64,000 nucleotides of DNA from Bactericera cockerelli (GCA_024516035.1 CM044961.1:31667051-31731050); one strand, 5' to 3'; shown: positions 37,167-49,705, counted from the first letter of the stretch. Numbers and translations are program-made. Notes: generated from the letters alone by a model not told the origin.

Positions 37167-37300
37167 GCACGGACCAATGGCTGAAAACAACTTTTTTGGT
37201 ATCCTGAGGCCATGATTCGTCCAGAAATGTGAAAAACTGGGTAGGTCAAATTTTCGACGAATACAATACTTTCCTTATTAGGTATAAGATAAGGAAAGTA
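36850..37300 (+). mobile_element. Interspersed element M with (ACAG)n
   Basis: Starts near GGGGGCCGAGTTCCAAAAAG, has a GCGGCC-rich middle and (CAGA)n, and ends GATAAGGAAAGTAAAAA. A second copy is at 54655-55135. Class unknown; no coding capacity. Confidence 0.75.
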
Positions 37301-37514
37301 AAAAAACATTGTGTAAGCATTAACTTCTATTTCTGAATTGTGTCACACAGAATGCACACGTGAAAGTGTTTGAGAGTTTCGAAGAAATACTTCAACAGAA
37401 ATCTGCTTCAGCTTTCGAATTTCTTTTGAGTGAGATCTTCTTAATTTACATTTCCCTTTGAGGGAGGAAAGAAAATAAATTGTAGAAAGAGTATGTGATA
37501 TCAGGAAGATGATA

Positions 37515-37780
37515 CTAAGGGGAGAGAGAGAGAGGGGGGGGAGAGAGATAGAGAGAAAGGAGAGAGGGAGGGGAGGGAGAGATATAGAGAGGAAGGAGAG
37601 AAATAGAAAGGAAGGAGAGAGATAGAGAGGAAGGAGAGATATAGAGAGGAAGGAGAGATATAGAGAGGAAGGAGAGAGAGAGAGAGAGGGGGGAAGGATG
37701 GAGAGAAAAAGGGAGAGGGGAAAAAGATAGAGAGGGACGGAGAGGGAAAGGAGAGAAAGAAAGAGAGGGAGGGTGGGAGG
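37515..37780. repeat. Purine-rich minisatellite
   Basis: GAAGGAGAGATATAGAGAG units repeat several times. Confidence 0.9.
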
Positions 37781-38099
37781 CAGTAAATGATGAAATTGTA
37801 GTGAGTAAGTGTAAGTACAGAAGATCACTTTGATAGAGAGAAAGGGAGAGACAGAGAAAGTTAGGAAAGGAGAGATAGATAATGATATACAGGGTGTTCG
37901 GAATTTATGTATGGATATTTTACCATCGATTCAGGAGGTCAAAATAAGAGCAAGAAAGAAAATGATAAAAAAGGGAGACAAGGAGGGATATGGAAAAAAA
38001 GAGAGAGGTATAAGAAAGAGGGAAAGAATGAGACAGAAAATCAGAATATGGATAAGGTGGAGGGATTTTAAGTGATTACATACGAGAATTAGGGAGGAG

Positions 38100-38620
38100 G
38101 GGGAAGAAGATAAAGATGAAAGACGCCTTGAAGCAGACAAAAGACATGTGGAGGAGAAAGATAAGGAGGAGGAGGAGGAGAAGAAGGAAGAGAAGAAGGA
38201 GGAAAGGGAGGATGGGAAGGAGGAAGAGCAGAAGGAAGAAGATGGGGAAGAGAAGGAAGGAAGGGAGTGAGGAAGAGGAAGAGGAGGAGAAGGAGCAGGA
38301 GAAGGAGAAGGAATATATTGTAGAGAAGGATTAGCTGGAGGAGGAGAAGGAGGAAAAAAAGAATATGGTTTATAGAAGTAGGAAGAAGAAGAAGAGGAAG
38401 AGGAGAAGGAGTAGGAGGGAAGAAGAAGAAAGTGCAAAAGAGATTTGAGAGAAGATTGAAATAAAATAAGAATCCCGTTTGAGTTATTTGAGTGAGGAAT
38501 AGAGGTTGGGGGATATTGAGGATGGAAAGGACAAAGGAGGAGAGAGAGGAAATGGGGAAGAGAGAGAGAAGAAGAATTAGGAGTAAGGTGAAGGAGAGAG
38601 ATTGGAAAAATTGTTTAAGA
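38100..38620. repeat. (GGA)n-rich tract
   Basis: GAGGAGGAGAAGGA-type sequence. Confidence 0.9.
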
Positions 38621-39104
38621 AAGGGAGGGGGTGAGAATTGATAAAAATCAAGTGTGTGAAGGATTCGGAAAGGAATTTCAAATATTTTACGTTCCAGAGA
38701 ACAGTTAGGGGAAGGGAGGCAAGGTTAGGGAAGGTAGAGTCAATATTGGAGTGTCATGGCGTTTGTTTATTTGTCCGTTTAGTAAATATTATCCTGAAGT
38801 GTGAACTATTGAGAGGATATAAAGTCAGGGGCCCGATTTCTACTAAGAAGAATTGCAGTCATTCGATATCAGGTAGGTATGACTAGGAAATATGTATTCA
38901 CGAAAGAAGTTGGTATTATTGTTTTGTAATTGTTTTTGATTTATTATATTTTTAATATAGGTACATTAAATTTAAAAAAAATAATAATAAATTTTATTTT
39001 TCTTAAAAATTCACTTTAAAATGACCGTAACTTTCATCTTAAGCTATCTTATTTTGCGTTTATTTTCGTCACTGGTATGATGCTCAAGAGACAATACTTA
39101 TACT

Positions 39105-39195
39105 TCCTTAATGAGTGTACCTCCCAACATCCAAAGTCGCCGAGTCAAAAAATTATGACTCCACTTGGATTCGAACCCAGTTCACTTAACGTAAA
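39105..39195 (-). mobile_element. SINE family B fragment
   Basis: CCTCCCAACATCCAAAG, then GGATTCGAACCCAGTTCAC, the B box read on the minus strand. Confidence 0.5.
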
Positions 39196-39302
39196 TACAT
39201 AAAAAGTAGAACTTCGGTTGGTAGTCTAATTTTGCTTATTAAAGAAAATACTTACCTATTTAAAAAATATATTTTAATAAGTAATTTGTATATAAAAAAA
39301 AA

Positions 39303-39478
39303 AGTCTGGCTGGGGGACTATAAACAGGGAGTAGACCAGCATTGGCTTGGTTCTGGGGGGCCCTTGTCAATTATTAGCCTCCTTGTAAAGACAGTGGTAG
39401 AAGTGCTGAGTCAAACCTGTATTGTCTGAGTACCATCGTTCACGATGACGCCACGATATGATAATGATGAATAATAAT
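39303..39478 (+). repeat. Element G
   Basis: GTCTGGCTGGGGGACTATAA, GGCCCTTGTCAATTATTAGC, CATCGTTCACGATGACGCCA. Confidence 0.75.
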
Positions 39479-39612
39479 AATAATAATAATTGTTTTTATT
39501 CATATTTTCATACTATATAATAATTTATAATAAATATCTATTTAGGGGAATAAATATCAATAAAATTATGCAATTTATGTCACATCACGTAACTAATCAT
39601 TTTGAAGGCGTT

Positions 39613-39684
39613 GATAAAAAAATGTTCATCCTTTTTTTTCAGGTAACTAGGTAATTGAATTTACCTGATGAACATTTTTTTTTG
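39613..39684. repeat. Inverted repeat, two nested stems
   Basis: AAAAAAATGTTCATC and GATGAACATTTTTTT, with inner CAGGTAA and TTACCTG. Confidence 0.8.
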
Positions 39685-39934
39685 TATTACGGACAATGCT
39701 AATGAAAAAACACAAAAAGTGATGAAAATAAATTAAAAAATACCCAATCCAATTAGATATAATTATTACAAGCTTCTATGATAATTAACACCTTCTATGG
39801 TACCTAATATGTATAAACAAAAAAAAAGTCTCAGTCAGTCCAGAACTTCATGAATGAAATAATTAACTGAATTTGTCTGTACCAAGATCTAGCAATCCTT
39901 ACATTTTTCTCCCTCTTTCGGGTTATCGTCTAGG

Positions 39935-40195
39935 ACCTAGGGTCTAAGGTGTAGGGTTTTGGATCTAGGCTAGCCCTAGATCCACCTAGGTGTTAAGACC
40001 TAGGGTCTAGGACCTAAGGTTTTGGATATAGGGTCTAGGACCTAGGGGTTAAGATCTAGGGTCTAGGACCTAGGGGTTAAGATCTAGGGTCTAGGAGCTA
40101 GGGTCTAGGACCTAGGGTCTAGGACTTAGGGTCTAGGACCTAGGGTCTAGGAACTTGGACATAGGGTTTTGTATCTAGGGTCTAAGACCTAGGTC
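39935..40195. repeat. CCTAGGGTCTAGGA tandem repeat
   Basis: 14-bp units, partly palindromic (CCTAGG), with GTTAAGAT and TTTTGGAT variants. Confidence 0.9.
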
Positions 40196-40432
40196 ATTCG
40201 AGACGGGGGTTTTAATCTCCATTTGATGCATGACAACTGACAAACCAACTAAAGCAGCGGTTCCCAACCGGTGAACCGCTGAACTAAAGAACCTATAGCC
40301 TGAGCGGATCTTGGCACAGCTAGAATCACGAGGATTTCAACGTCAGTGGTCACGCACCAAGACCCAACAGAACTGGACGTTGCTTAACTTTAGTAGTCTC
40401 ACGAGAACCGGTCTATTCAACGCTGATCTTCA
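40195..40432 (-). mobile_element. 5S-derived SINE, diverged
   Basis: Minus strand: AGCGTTGAATAGACCGG, AAAGTTAAGCAACGTCCAG, TCTTGGTGCGTGACC, and GAGATTAAAACCCCCGTC near the end. The middle is altered. Confidence 0.65.
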
Positions 40433-40796
40433 AATTTTACTATCTTAGTTCACCATTTTGTCAGATGGTGCCATTTTGCCGTAAGAGTATGGCACTAAGT
40501 TAAAGGGTCTGTGGTGAGTTCCTAATATATCACTTATCTATAAGTACTCTATTCAATTAAACTTTCCAATACTTGGTTTTAACTAACAGTTTTGGTGAGT
40601 CTGGAGTGAGCTACTGTCCTCCACTGTTAGATCCCCCACTGTTTGATATACATGGGGCTAGTGACTTAGTGTCAGGGGGTCTGGAAACCCTACTGTCCCC
40701 CACTGCGTGCATCTCAGCACATAAATAAATAATTTACACCGAGAGCAGTCTCCCTTACCTACCTCCACTGTACAGGGTGGTAGAAAGCGTTTTATT

Positions 40797-40995
40797 AATT
40801 TACTAAAGGGATTTTGGATTTATTGTATATAAAATAACAAAAAGTAATGATTTACTAAAGGGATTTTGGATATATTGTTTATAAAATAACAAAAAGTAAT
40901 ATTTACTAAAGGGATTTGGATTTTGGACACATTATTGTATATAAAATTACAAAAAGGAATATTTACTAAAAGAATTTTGTATTTATTGTACATGA
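40797..40995. repeat. 60-bp tandem repeat, 3-4 copies
   Basis: TTTACTAAAGGGATTTTGGA and TATAAAATAACAAAAAGTAA recur. Confidence 0.9.
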
Positions 40996-41129
40996 AATAT
41001 GTATAAACAAAAGTTCATCTTCTTTTTTCTTACATAAGTGTTGTTAAGCTTTTTTTTTTTCATAGCCATAAAACAGCATACAGCAATTTTATTTCTGTAG
41101 AAGTTAATACTAGTATAGACAGAGACACC

Positions 41130-41370
41130 TGCGATCATAGATTGTGTTATAGATTGCCTAATGCCCATCTCGAAGTATGCCTCCCCTCTGATGGACGAGA
41201 AGTGACACAACACTTTCCAGCTGGTCAAAACGAACGCACCGAAAGGTACCTATACCTTACAAACATCTGTAAACAAAATTTTGTCGGCTCTGAGGTTCAA
41301 ACCTGGGACCTCCCGCATAGCAAGCGACTCTCCTTGTTACCATTAAACTTTCGTGAGAGCTTCTCCTCAA
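41130..41370 (-). mobile_element. SINE family F, diverged
   Basis: CTCCCCTCTGATGGACGAGA, GTGACACAACACTTTCC, GGTTCAAACCTGGGACCTCC, GCATAGCAAGCGA. Confidence 0.7.
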
Positions 41371-41576
41371 AATGTAGTGAACATTTGACACACTTAAAAA
41401 AGTTTTCAAAATGTTGCGGTTGAGGTTGACACTTGTCACATAAGTTCAACACAGGAGTACAAGCACATTCCTTAAATCTATACAATGTCTTCGTTTTTCA
41501 ATCTATACAATGACCCGTCTTTGGTTCTAACAAAGCTGGTAGGTACACTATCTAAATAACTGTCCCTAGAGTTTTC

Positions 41577-41715
41577 ATATTTGTGTTAATCACTTTCGTG
41601 ATATCACAACTACTGAAACTCGCTTTACTAAATCTACGCTGAAACCTGGACTTGAACCACCGACCTCCAGGTTACAAGTCCGCTGCCTTATCGATCAAGC
41701 TACTGAGGTCGGTCC
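41577..41715 (-). mobile_element. SINE family A, full length
   Basis: TCATATTTGTGTTAATCACT to TCAAGCTACTGAGGTCGG. Confidence 0.85.
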
Positions 41716-42290
41716 CCTAGAGAGACAAACGTCCCCCAGAGAAAGACAATGTTTATTACAGATAATTAATATGAATGTTAATAACAATGAAACAAATGGT
41801 AGGTAATAACGTATAACGTGTTTGTTACCTGAAGTCAAACAGTTCTTTATGAATATATGAAGTATAATTAAGAACAATCAGATAGTTATTGTTCTTCACT
41901 AATTGTCTGGCTGGAGGACATGGAATTATAACAGTAAGAGCCGCGTCAAGCCATATGAGCCATGGCAAGCCATGTGAGCCAATAGAATGGAATGAATCCA
42001 GCTCGTTAGTCAATCCGGTGAGAAGGAATCGCCTTGGGTGAAACCAACTATTGTCTTCAATAGAGCTACAATACTATGAACAACATATCCGTGTGGTATC
42101 AAATAATTGGGGAAAGAATAGGAACCCTTAGTGAAATAGGAATAAAAAGAAATACATGAGTGAATTATTATAGAGAACCTACAAAAACCAGTTTCAATGA
42201 GGTGTGTTTGCGACGTCTGAATCTTTTTAGTGTTTGGTGTGTCTGTATCTCTTTAGTGTGGGGTAGTAGCATTAGATATGTGTTACCTAT
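41716..42290. other. Intergenic or intronic DNA, nothing recognised
   Basis: Only a CATGGCTTGCCATGGC-like imperfect palindrome near 41955-41985 was seen. Confidence 0.4.
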
Positions 42291-42480
42291 TATATAATAA
42301 TATAATATAATAAGCCTTTATTTGTACATTTGAACAATACATCTTAACATAGGAAATACATAAATAAGAAAATATTATTGTACAAAATCAGTTTTGAACT
42401 GAGGCCTCCCCATTATTTCATGGGGGCTTTTTGTCATCTTGTAGATGATCTGATAATTTGTTTTTAAAAATCCATTAGTA
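42290..42480 (-). mobile_element. Truncated LINE 3' end (type K)
   Basis: TTTATTTGTACATTTGAACA, ATACATCTTAACATAGGAAA, GAGGCCTCCCCATTATTTC. Confidence 0.45.
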
Positions 42481-42734
42481 TTATTCATTATTATTATTAT
42501 TTTACATCAATATGTTACCTATGTTACCTATTATGTACAATTAATAATAATAATAAATGATTTTTTTTTCATATTTTTTTTTATGTAGACCCATCCTAAG
42601 CGATTTTTATTTGGCTTCTAAGATGAATTTATTTAAATTTTTGTGAAACATAGGCGATGTACTAGAATCACCCTGTAGGAACATACCGAGATGAAGTCTA
42701 ATTTGAATAATTATAAATAACATCAAAACAAATC

Positions 42735-43462
42735 CTCCTTCTCTCTCACTCCCTCCTCTCTCTCTCTGCTTATCTACCTCCCTCTTCCGTCCTCTTCTCT
42801 CTCTCTTTCTTTCTTCACCTCCAAATCAGGCTTTTTCTTTCTATTTCCACCTCCTTCTCTTCTTTTTCTCTCTCTCCATCCATTCTCTCTGTCATTATCT
42901 CTCCCTCCCTCTTCCGTCCTCTTCTCTCTCTATTTTTTTATCTCTTTCTTCACCTACTAATGCGGCTCTTTCTTTCTATTTCCACCTCCTCTTTTTCTTT
43001 TCTCTTCTCATTATCTCAATTTTCTTCATCCTTTTTTTTACCATAATTCTACTCTAACTTCCAATTCCCTTTCTCCATCCTTCCCTTCTCTCTCTCTCTC
43101 CTCTCTCTCTCTCTCTGTTTCTTCACCTCCTAATTCGACTTTTTCTTTCTATTTCCACCTCCTCTTTTTCTTTTCTCTTCACATTATCTCCTTTTTCTTC
43201 ATCCTCTCTTTACTATAATTCAACTCTACCTCTCAATTCCCTTGCTCTCTCTTCTATCTTCACTCCTCTCTCTCTCTTCTCTCTCTCTCTCTCTCTCTCT
43301 CTGTCTGTTTCTTCACCTCTTTATCTGACTTTTTCTTTCTACTTTCCATCTCCTCTTTTCCTTTTCTCTTCTCATTATCTCCTTTTTCTTCATCCTCTCT
43401 TTACTATAATTTTATTATTATTCTACCTCCAAATTGCCTTTCTCCTTCCCTCCCTCCCTTCT

Positions 43463-43496
<34 letters not shown>

Positions 43497-43520
43497 TTCT
43501 TCCTTTCTTTCTCTCTTCTG
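42735..43520. repeat. Pyrimidine-rich minisatellite, 136-190-bp units
   Basis: CACCTCC(T)AATTCGACTTTT and CTTTCTATTTCCACCTCC recur at 42816, 42952, 43123 and 43313 within (TC)n. Confidence 0.85.
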
Positions 43521-43712
43521 TATTCTCAGCCCTCCTTTTTCCTTCCCCTCATTTTAAAACATCAAAGCTATCCCTCCTCATTTGCACCCCTCAACCCCCC
43601 CCCCCCTGACCCCGCCCATCACGGCTTGTTCCCAGCAGTAATCCACGACTGGTTATGTACTGGAAAGAAGCTGTGATGAAATTTAGAATAGCAGGGCAAT
43701 GGCACGTATGTA

Positions 43713-45171
43713 TACAGGGTGTCCCACCAAACTTGGACACCTCAAATTACTCGGCCCCTGAAAGAGTTTTTGAAAAATAAAAAAATCTAGGGTACATGTG
43801 CTAATTATGCGGTTTCAGTTATGAAATTTTTTTTATACAGGGTGGTTCAAAAGTCAGAAATTGAGGTGTCAACTTTCGATTTTTAAATGGATCGACCTGA
43901 ATTTTATTTGATAATTTTACTTCTAAATGCTTCTTGAGTACTTTTTTAAACAAAAATATTACATACAGGGTGGTTTTTTTTCGACCAATTTTTTTTCTAA
44001 ATCTTGAATAACTCAAGTTCGGTTAATTTTTTCGATAACAAGAAGAGAATGTGTTTGTGTAATGAATACACGCACTTTCAATTGGCATCAAAAAAAATTA
44101 TACAGGGTGGTTCACAAGTGAAATAATGACTTACTTTTTTTTAAAATCGAGTATTTTTAATTTTTTATTTAAGATTAATAATTCTCGTCTAATTTTACAC
44201 ATTTTTCGTTAGTCATATCGAAAAACAAAACTAAAGTGTTGTACAGGGTGAGACATATTTTTTTTTTGTAACACCCTGTATATGGGCAGTCAAAGAGACG
44301 CAAAATTAAATATAAAGACTAAATATGCAAGAAAAACTTTGATTTTTAATTAAACTAAAAAGTTATGGTGTTTTAACTAATATTGTCGCATGGACCACCC
44401 TGTAGATATTTTCTTAAACCATCATATGGGTAGTCGAAACTGTCTAAAATTGAAGGAGGAGTCCAAATCTGAAAGAAAAAAAATGAATTCAAAAAGCCAT
44501 GCCTAATTTTGTGTCTACACCTACCTACTTTTTATTTCAAGTTTTAAAATCATTCAGTGTGGACAACAAATTGAAAATGGCTTCAAATTCGTGTTTTTTA
44601 CTTGTTTTTCCCACATGATACGAAGTGTTCGTTGAATTTTATACAACTTAGAGTACCTACATGATAGTTTAAGAAAATATCTACAGGGTGGTCCATGCGA
44701 CAATATTAGTTAAAAAACCATAACTTTTTAGTTTAATTAAAAATCAAAGTTTTTTCTTGCATATTTAGTCTTTATATTTAATTTTGCGTCTCTTTGACTG
44801 TCCATATACAGGGTGTTACAAAAAAATTATGTCTCACCCTGTACAACACTTTAGTTTTGTTTTTCGATATGACTAACGAAAAATGTGTAAAATTAGACGA
44901 GAATTATTAATCCTAAATAATGTAATATTTTTGTTTAAAAAAGTACTCAGGAAGCATTTAGAAGTAAAATTATCAAATAAAATTCAGGTCGATCCATTTA
45001 AAAATCGAAAGTTGACACCTCAATTTCTGACTTTTGAACCACCCTGTATAAAAAAAATTTCATAACTGAAACCGCATAATTAGCACATGTACCCTAGATT
45101 TTTTTATTTTTCAAAAACTCTTTCAGTGGCCGAGTAATTTGAGGTGTCCAAGTTTGGTGGGACACCCTGTA
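43713..45171. mobile_element. 1.46-kb foldback DNA element
   Basis: The ends are TACAGGGTGTCCCACCAAAC and its complement, flanked by TATGTA on both sides (43707-43712, 45172-45177). The left arm (43713-43965 and 44168-44430) pairs with the right arm (44661-45171) almost base for base. The left arm has about 200 bp extra (43966-44167). TACAGGGTG recurs within each arm. No transposase; superfamily unassigned. Confidence 0.85.
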
Positions 45172-45189
45172 TATGTATTTTTTTATATA

Positions 45190-45305
45190 GATGAGTGTTT
45201 CACATCCTTATTTATTTCGTAGCCATGAAACAGGAGCTACTGCAGACGCTTTTGGTCTGTGTTGTAGCCTGCCCAGTGCCCATCCCGTAGCCCATGTTAG
45301 CGCCT
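45190..45305 (-). mobile_element. SINE family F, 3' part
   Basis: TTATTTATTTCGTAGCCATG, AAACAGGAGCTACTGCAGAC, GTGTTGTAGCCTGCCC. Confidence 0.7.
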
Positions 45306-45547
45306 CCCTCCATCTCTCTCCTTCTCTTTCTCCAATTATTTTTTCTTCCCCTTTTTCCATCTTTCTCCATATCTCTCTTCCTCTTTTTCCATCTGCCTCC
45401 ATCTCTCTCTTCGTCTATTTCCATCTCCCTCACTCTTTCTCTCTTCCTCTTTTACATCTATCTGGTGTAGATTTTCATTATTCATTTTGTTTCTTACATT
45501 TTAGATTTTTATCCATTACCCTTTCTATAAACATCTCTTTCTCCCTC

Positions 45548-45712
45548 TGTAGCGAGGTGAAGACTTCGTGATGCTGGATTTTCGGCACAACCCAGCCTGG
45601 TAGAGGTTTATATAGTCAGCAGGTTTTTGATTTCCCTGCGAATGGAGAGTGACACCTCTGTCTTGATATGACCATGAAATTAATGACGTTAAACCCAAAT
45701 TAAAAAAAAGAA
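45548..45712 (+). mobile_element. 5S-type SINE, tail part
   Basis: AGCGAGGTGAAGACTTCGTG, CACAACCCAGCCTGGTAG, GCGAATGGAGAGTG, GACGTTAAACCC. Confidence 0.65.
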
Positions 45713-45719
45713 TATCATT

Positions 45720-46330
45720 TATTTGGTTTCGCTGATTAGAAATTTCTAACAGAAAAAAACGAAAGCTTTTTCCAGGGCAAACCGTCCCCTCGAAAAATAC
45801 TGAGCTGCTGAAAATCTCAGGGGTCCATTTCTGAAAACTGAATTCTTGAAGTTTCAATGTGTTTCCTCGATAACCCTTGTAACTCGGACGTAGTGTTTTG
45901 TCCAAGAAGTGGTAAATCACAGTGGTAAATTTTTCTTTGTATTTTCAGGTGTCAATTATAACTCTGTAAAGGTAAAAAGATTATTTTCACTTATTCAGAG
46001 GTAAATTTTAACTGGAATTAGCATTGTGATGAACCCCATTATTGAATTATTTTTTTGGACATCAAGGGGTTAAAAATGTAAAAAAAAAAATGGAATAAAA
46101 AACAATTGGCCAACGCTTCCCAAATTTCTTTTTCCATCTTTCTACAGGTCTTACTCTTCTGCGCTTGGACTATTTTTTTATTTTTACAATTCCTCTTAAA
46201 TGTGATTACGAATTTGACATTTAATTTTTTCTGACTTATGCCGTTAAGTCACGACTTTGACTCATTTTCGATTGATAAGGAAAGTCTTGTGGTGTCACAC
46301 CAATTCATTTTGAAATGTATTTGAATTATA
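45720..46330. other. Nothing recognised
   Basis: AT-rich sequence without exon signals or clear repeats. Confidence 0.4.
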
Positions 46331-46331
46331 C

Positions 46332-46580
46332 GAAATGTGAAATAAAATCTTATGAAGAGGTTATTTTTCCTTATAGAGAGGTAAATTGGACCTGAAGACT
46401 TTTTTTAAAAAATAGTTGTGCCCCGGAACCGCTTTCGCATTACTTCAGAGCACTTTGCCTTTACATCCATGCCATTCCGGAAACGGAAAAACTCAGGTAG
46501 AATTTTCCGTTCCGGCCAGGATGCGAACCCGCAACCTCCGGGTCAGCAATCAATGCTCTTAACCACTGAGCCACGGAGTC
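46332..46580 (-). mobile_element. SINE family E
   Basis: Very close to 36141-36397: CCCCGGAACCGCTTTCGCAT, AACCCGCAACCTCCGGGTCA, CTTAACCACTGAGCCACGGA. Confidence 0.75.
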
Positions 46581-46749
46581 GACCTGAAGATTGTTCTCTT
46601 ACATTGAGGTTTCTCATACATGCAGGTTCGGCTGTATAGCTAAAAATACAAACTTATCGCAGGCCAAAAGGGCTAAATGTATCCATTATCCCTTTCACAT
46701 CTTTGGTCCCTGGGGATATATCTGAGCTGATGTGTGGACAATTGGACAT

Positions 46750-46930
46750 CTTGTTCTATCTCTTTCTTTCTATCTTTGTCTCTCTCTCTCTCTCTTTCTC
46801 TCCCTCTCTATCTATCTCTCGATCTCTCTATCTCTCTCTCTTTCTCTACCTATTTACCTATCTATCTGTCTATCTCCCTCTCTCTCAATCTATTTATCTA
46901 TCTCTCTCTCTTTCTCTCTTTTTTTGTTGT
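46750..46930. repeat. (TC)n/(TATC)n tract
   Basis: TCTATCTATCTC and CTCTCT blocks. Confidence 0.95.
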
Positions 46931-47519
46931 CTACTTTCCTCCGTTTGCTATCTATCATTATAGGTTAGCTCTTAGCTTAGGGGATTTATATGATGTAAAA
47001 AAAAACCAATAAACAATTTATATTATTATCAAATCAAATCAATCCTTTTTCTCTTTATTCTCTACCATTCTTCTCCAGTCTTCTCTTCCTCTAGCTTGCT
47101 CGACTTTCACCAGCCTGTATTCTTTTTTTCTCTTTGTTTTACTCTCTCACTTGCTAAATCTCACTCTATCCATCTGTTCTCTCATTGTCTCTAATTCTCT
47201 CTCTTTCTCTTTCTCTTTCTCTCTCTCACTCTATCACAAAAATTGTGAAGATGCCTTGAGCTTTATCACAGATATATCATACTTTAACTTTTTCATTTCT
47301 ATTTTTGAGTGGATTTTTTTTTTTTTTTTTTTTTTTTTAACAATTAACACGTTTTAACTATCTACTTTTTTATCCTCTGAAACTATCAGTCTTAGCCCAG
47401 CCCTGTACAAAAAAACAATAACAATGAAAAAACAAAAATGGTGCCTGTATCAACCTTCAAGACTCTCACAGTCTCTTCTTCTTATTTGTAAGGGAAATCC
47501 TTCATTTGTTAGACTGGAA

Positions 47520-48064
47520 AACTTGAGAGAGTGATGAGAGAGGGAAAGGATGGGGAGAGAAAGACGAGAGAAAGTAAATGAGGGACGAAGAGGGTGTAAG
47601 AAAGAGAGGAGAAAAAGGGAGGGAGACTTGAGAGAAAAATATCTAAAGAGAAAGAGAGAGTTTGTAAGGGAAATTTATCAGACAAGAAAGTGAGATAGAT
47701 AGATAAAGAAAATGGAGGTTAGGGGAGGGATAAAGAAAGGGAGGTATTAAAATAAAGAAGGAGGAAGAAGTGTGAGACAGAGAAATAAAGAGAGAGAGAG
47801 AGAGAGAGAGAGAACTTGATAGAGAAAGTTTGTAAAGGAAAATCATCATTTATTAGAGAGAGGGAAAAGATGGAGAGAGAACGAAAAAGAGCAAAGAGGA
47901 GGTTGAAGGGAAGAGATGAGGATGAAGAAAAAGGGAGGGAGATTTGTTAGACTAGAAATTGAAGGGATGAGAGACATAAAAAAATTGGAGGTAAGAGAGT
48001 AAAGGATAAAAAAAGAAAGGGACTAAAATAAAGAGGGAAGAAGAAGTGTGTAAGCGAGAAAGAA

Positions 48065-48100
<36 letters not shown>

Positions 48101-48460
48101 GAATTGAATTGAATATTTTAATTTTATTTTTACAATTTTAAAGGTACAATATCAATAATCCCCTAAGCTACTTCCAACTTTTTAGGAGATGTTCTCTCTC
48201 AGAGAGGGAAAGAGATAGGGGAGAGAGAGAGAGAGAAAGAGAGAGCGAGAGAGAAAAGAGAAAGAGAGAGCGAGAGAGAAAGAGAGAGAGAGAGAGAGAG
48301 CGAGAGGGGGAGGTAAAGGGAAATGCGGTGGGAGAGAGGCTGAGAAACGGAAATAGTGATAAAAAGGAGAGAAAGAGAGAGGGAGTGAAGAAAGTGGAAA
48401 GAGAGAGGATCTGAAAGTGTATAATATATGAAAGGTAGAAAAGGAAAGAAAAATTAAAGA
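47520..48460. repeat. Purine-rich region with an embedded LINE tail
   Basis: (GA)n and GGGAGAGAAA units. 48100-48195 is a type J LINE tail (TTGAATTGAATTGAATATTT, CCCCTAAGCTACTTCC). Confidence 0.8.
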
Positions 48461-48907
48461 AAGAAAAAATACAGGAAATCCGTGACGGAATTCTCAATCA
48501 TCGTGTTCTTTGTCTCTCTTTCTCTTTCTTTCGCTTCTATTTCCCTTCTTTTCCTTTTATTTTCCTTCACTATCTCCTTCTCTTTCCTTTCCGTCTCTTT
48601 GATATGAGATCGCTACTCTTTTCTCTCTCATTTTACTCTTTTGTTTTATGTCAAAAACCAAATACCTAAATGTCGATTTTTTTTAAAAAAAATTGTTACA
48701 TGATTTTTAGAAACCTACCTACATAAAAAAAATACTATTAATATTATTGGTCAGTTCGTCAGTGACACTCAATATTAAATTTACTCACAAACGTGAATAT
48801 ACTATTTATAAACATTTAACTTTAGTTAAATTTATAAACTACAGTGTTTATAAAGGTACCTATGTAATTTTGTAAGCATATAATATAATAATCATATTTA
48901 TATAGTT

Positions 48908-49048
48908 AACAAATTTCTGTTAATCACTTTCATGATATCAAAACTCAAACTCGCTTTACTAAATCTATAAGCTGAAACCGCTTACTTGAACCTCCGAACT
49001 CCAGGTTGCAAGTCCGCCGCCTTATCGATCAAGCTACTGAGGTCGGTG
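48908..49048 (-). mobile_element. SINE family A
   Basis: TTAATCACTTTCATGATATC, AACTCGCTTTACTAAATCT, CAAGCTACTGAGGTCGG. Confidence 0.8.
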
Positions 49049-49049
49049 T

Positions 49050-49630
49050 AATTTTGTAAGTATAGATATTATTTTTGTTATTAAGTATATATGTATTAGA
49101 AATCCAAAGTAATGTTAGGTATTGTTTATGTATTATTTTATATAAAACATTATTTACAAAAGTACCTATTTATATAAAAGTCGGTGAGTGAAAATTTAAA
49201 GAATCCTATATCTGTAATAATATAAATGTAATATATAAAATATTACATATAGGTAACTAACCATTGTAAGTATAGATAATCCATCAAAATTGTATTTCAA
49301 CGTAAAACTAGAGAGATAACACTTTTGGCAACCTCGCTATCAGTACACCTGTAGTGATTTGAAAGTCCCAAAATCCCAGAATTTCCCAGTAATAAAACTC
49401 ATTACGCATATTAAACATTAGTGGTTATTTACTGGACGGGGTCAAAAGGTTTTCCAAAATAGTGTCGCTATTCAACTATTGTTCGGACTATGGCCATATA
49501 CAGGGTGTCCCATTATCAACGAGACATTCAAATGTACTCGAGATGTAAGTACTAATGACAGGAAAAAATTGTCTGTCCGAGGATCATTTTCAAACATAAT
49601 GGTGACCTTGAGAACCTTGAGAAAACTACC
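49050..49630. other. AT-rich DNA; one TACAGGGTGTCCCATTATC motif
   Basis: The motif at 49498 resembles the foldback-element terminus. No matching end was found. Confidence 0.4.
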
Positions 49631-49634
49631 CAAA

Positions 49635-49705
49635 CTCAACCATGAGGTTGAACAACGTTAACCCTGCTTGAGCGGGATAAGACAGAGTAAAAGAAGAAGA
49701 ATAAT
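49635..49705 (+). repeat. Repeat H fragment
   Basis: CATGAGGTTGAACAACGTTA, CCTGCTTGAGCGGGATAAGA. Confidence 0.5.

Noticed and set aside
39935..40195. Telomere-type repeat
   Set aside because: The unit is CCTAGGGTCTAGGA, not the insect TTAGG repeat.
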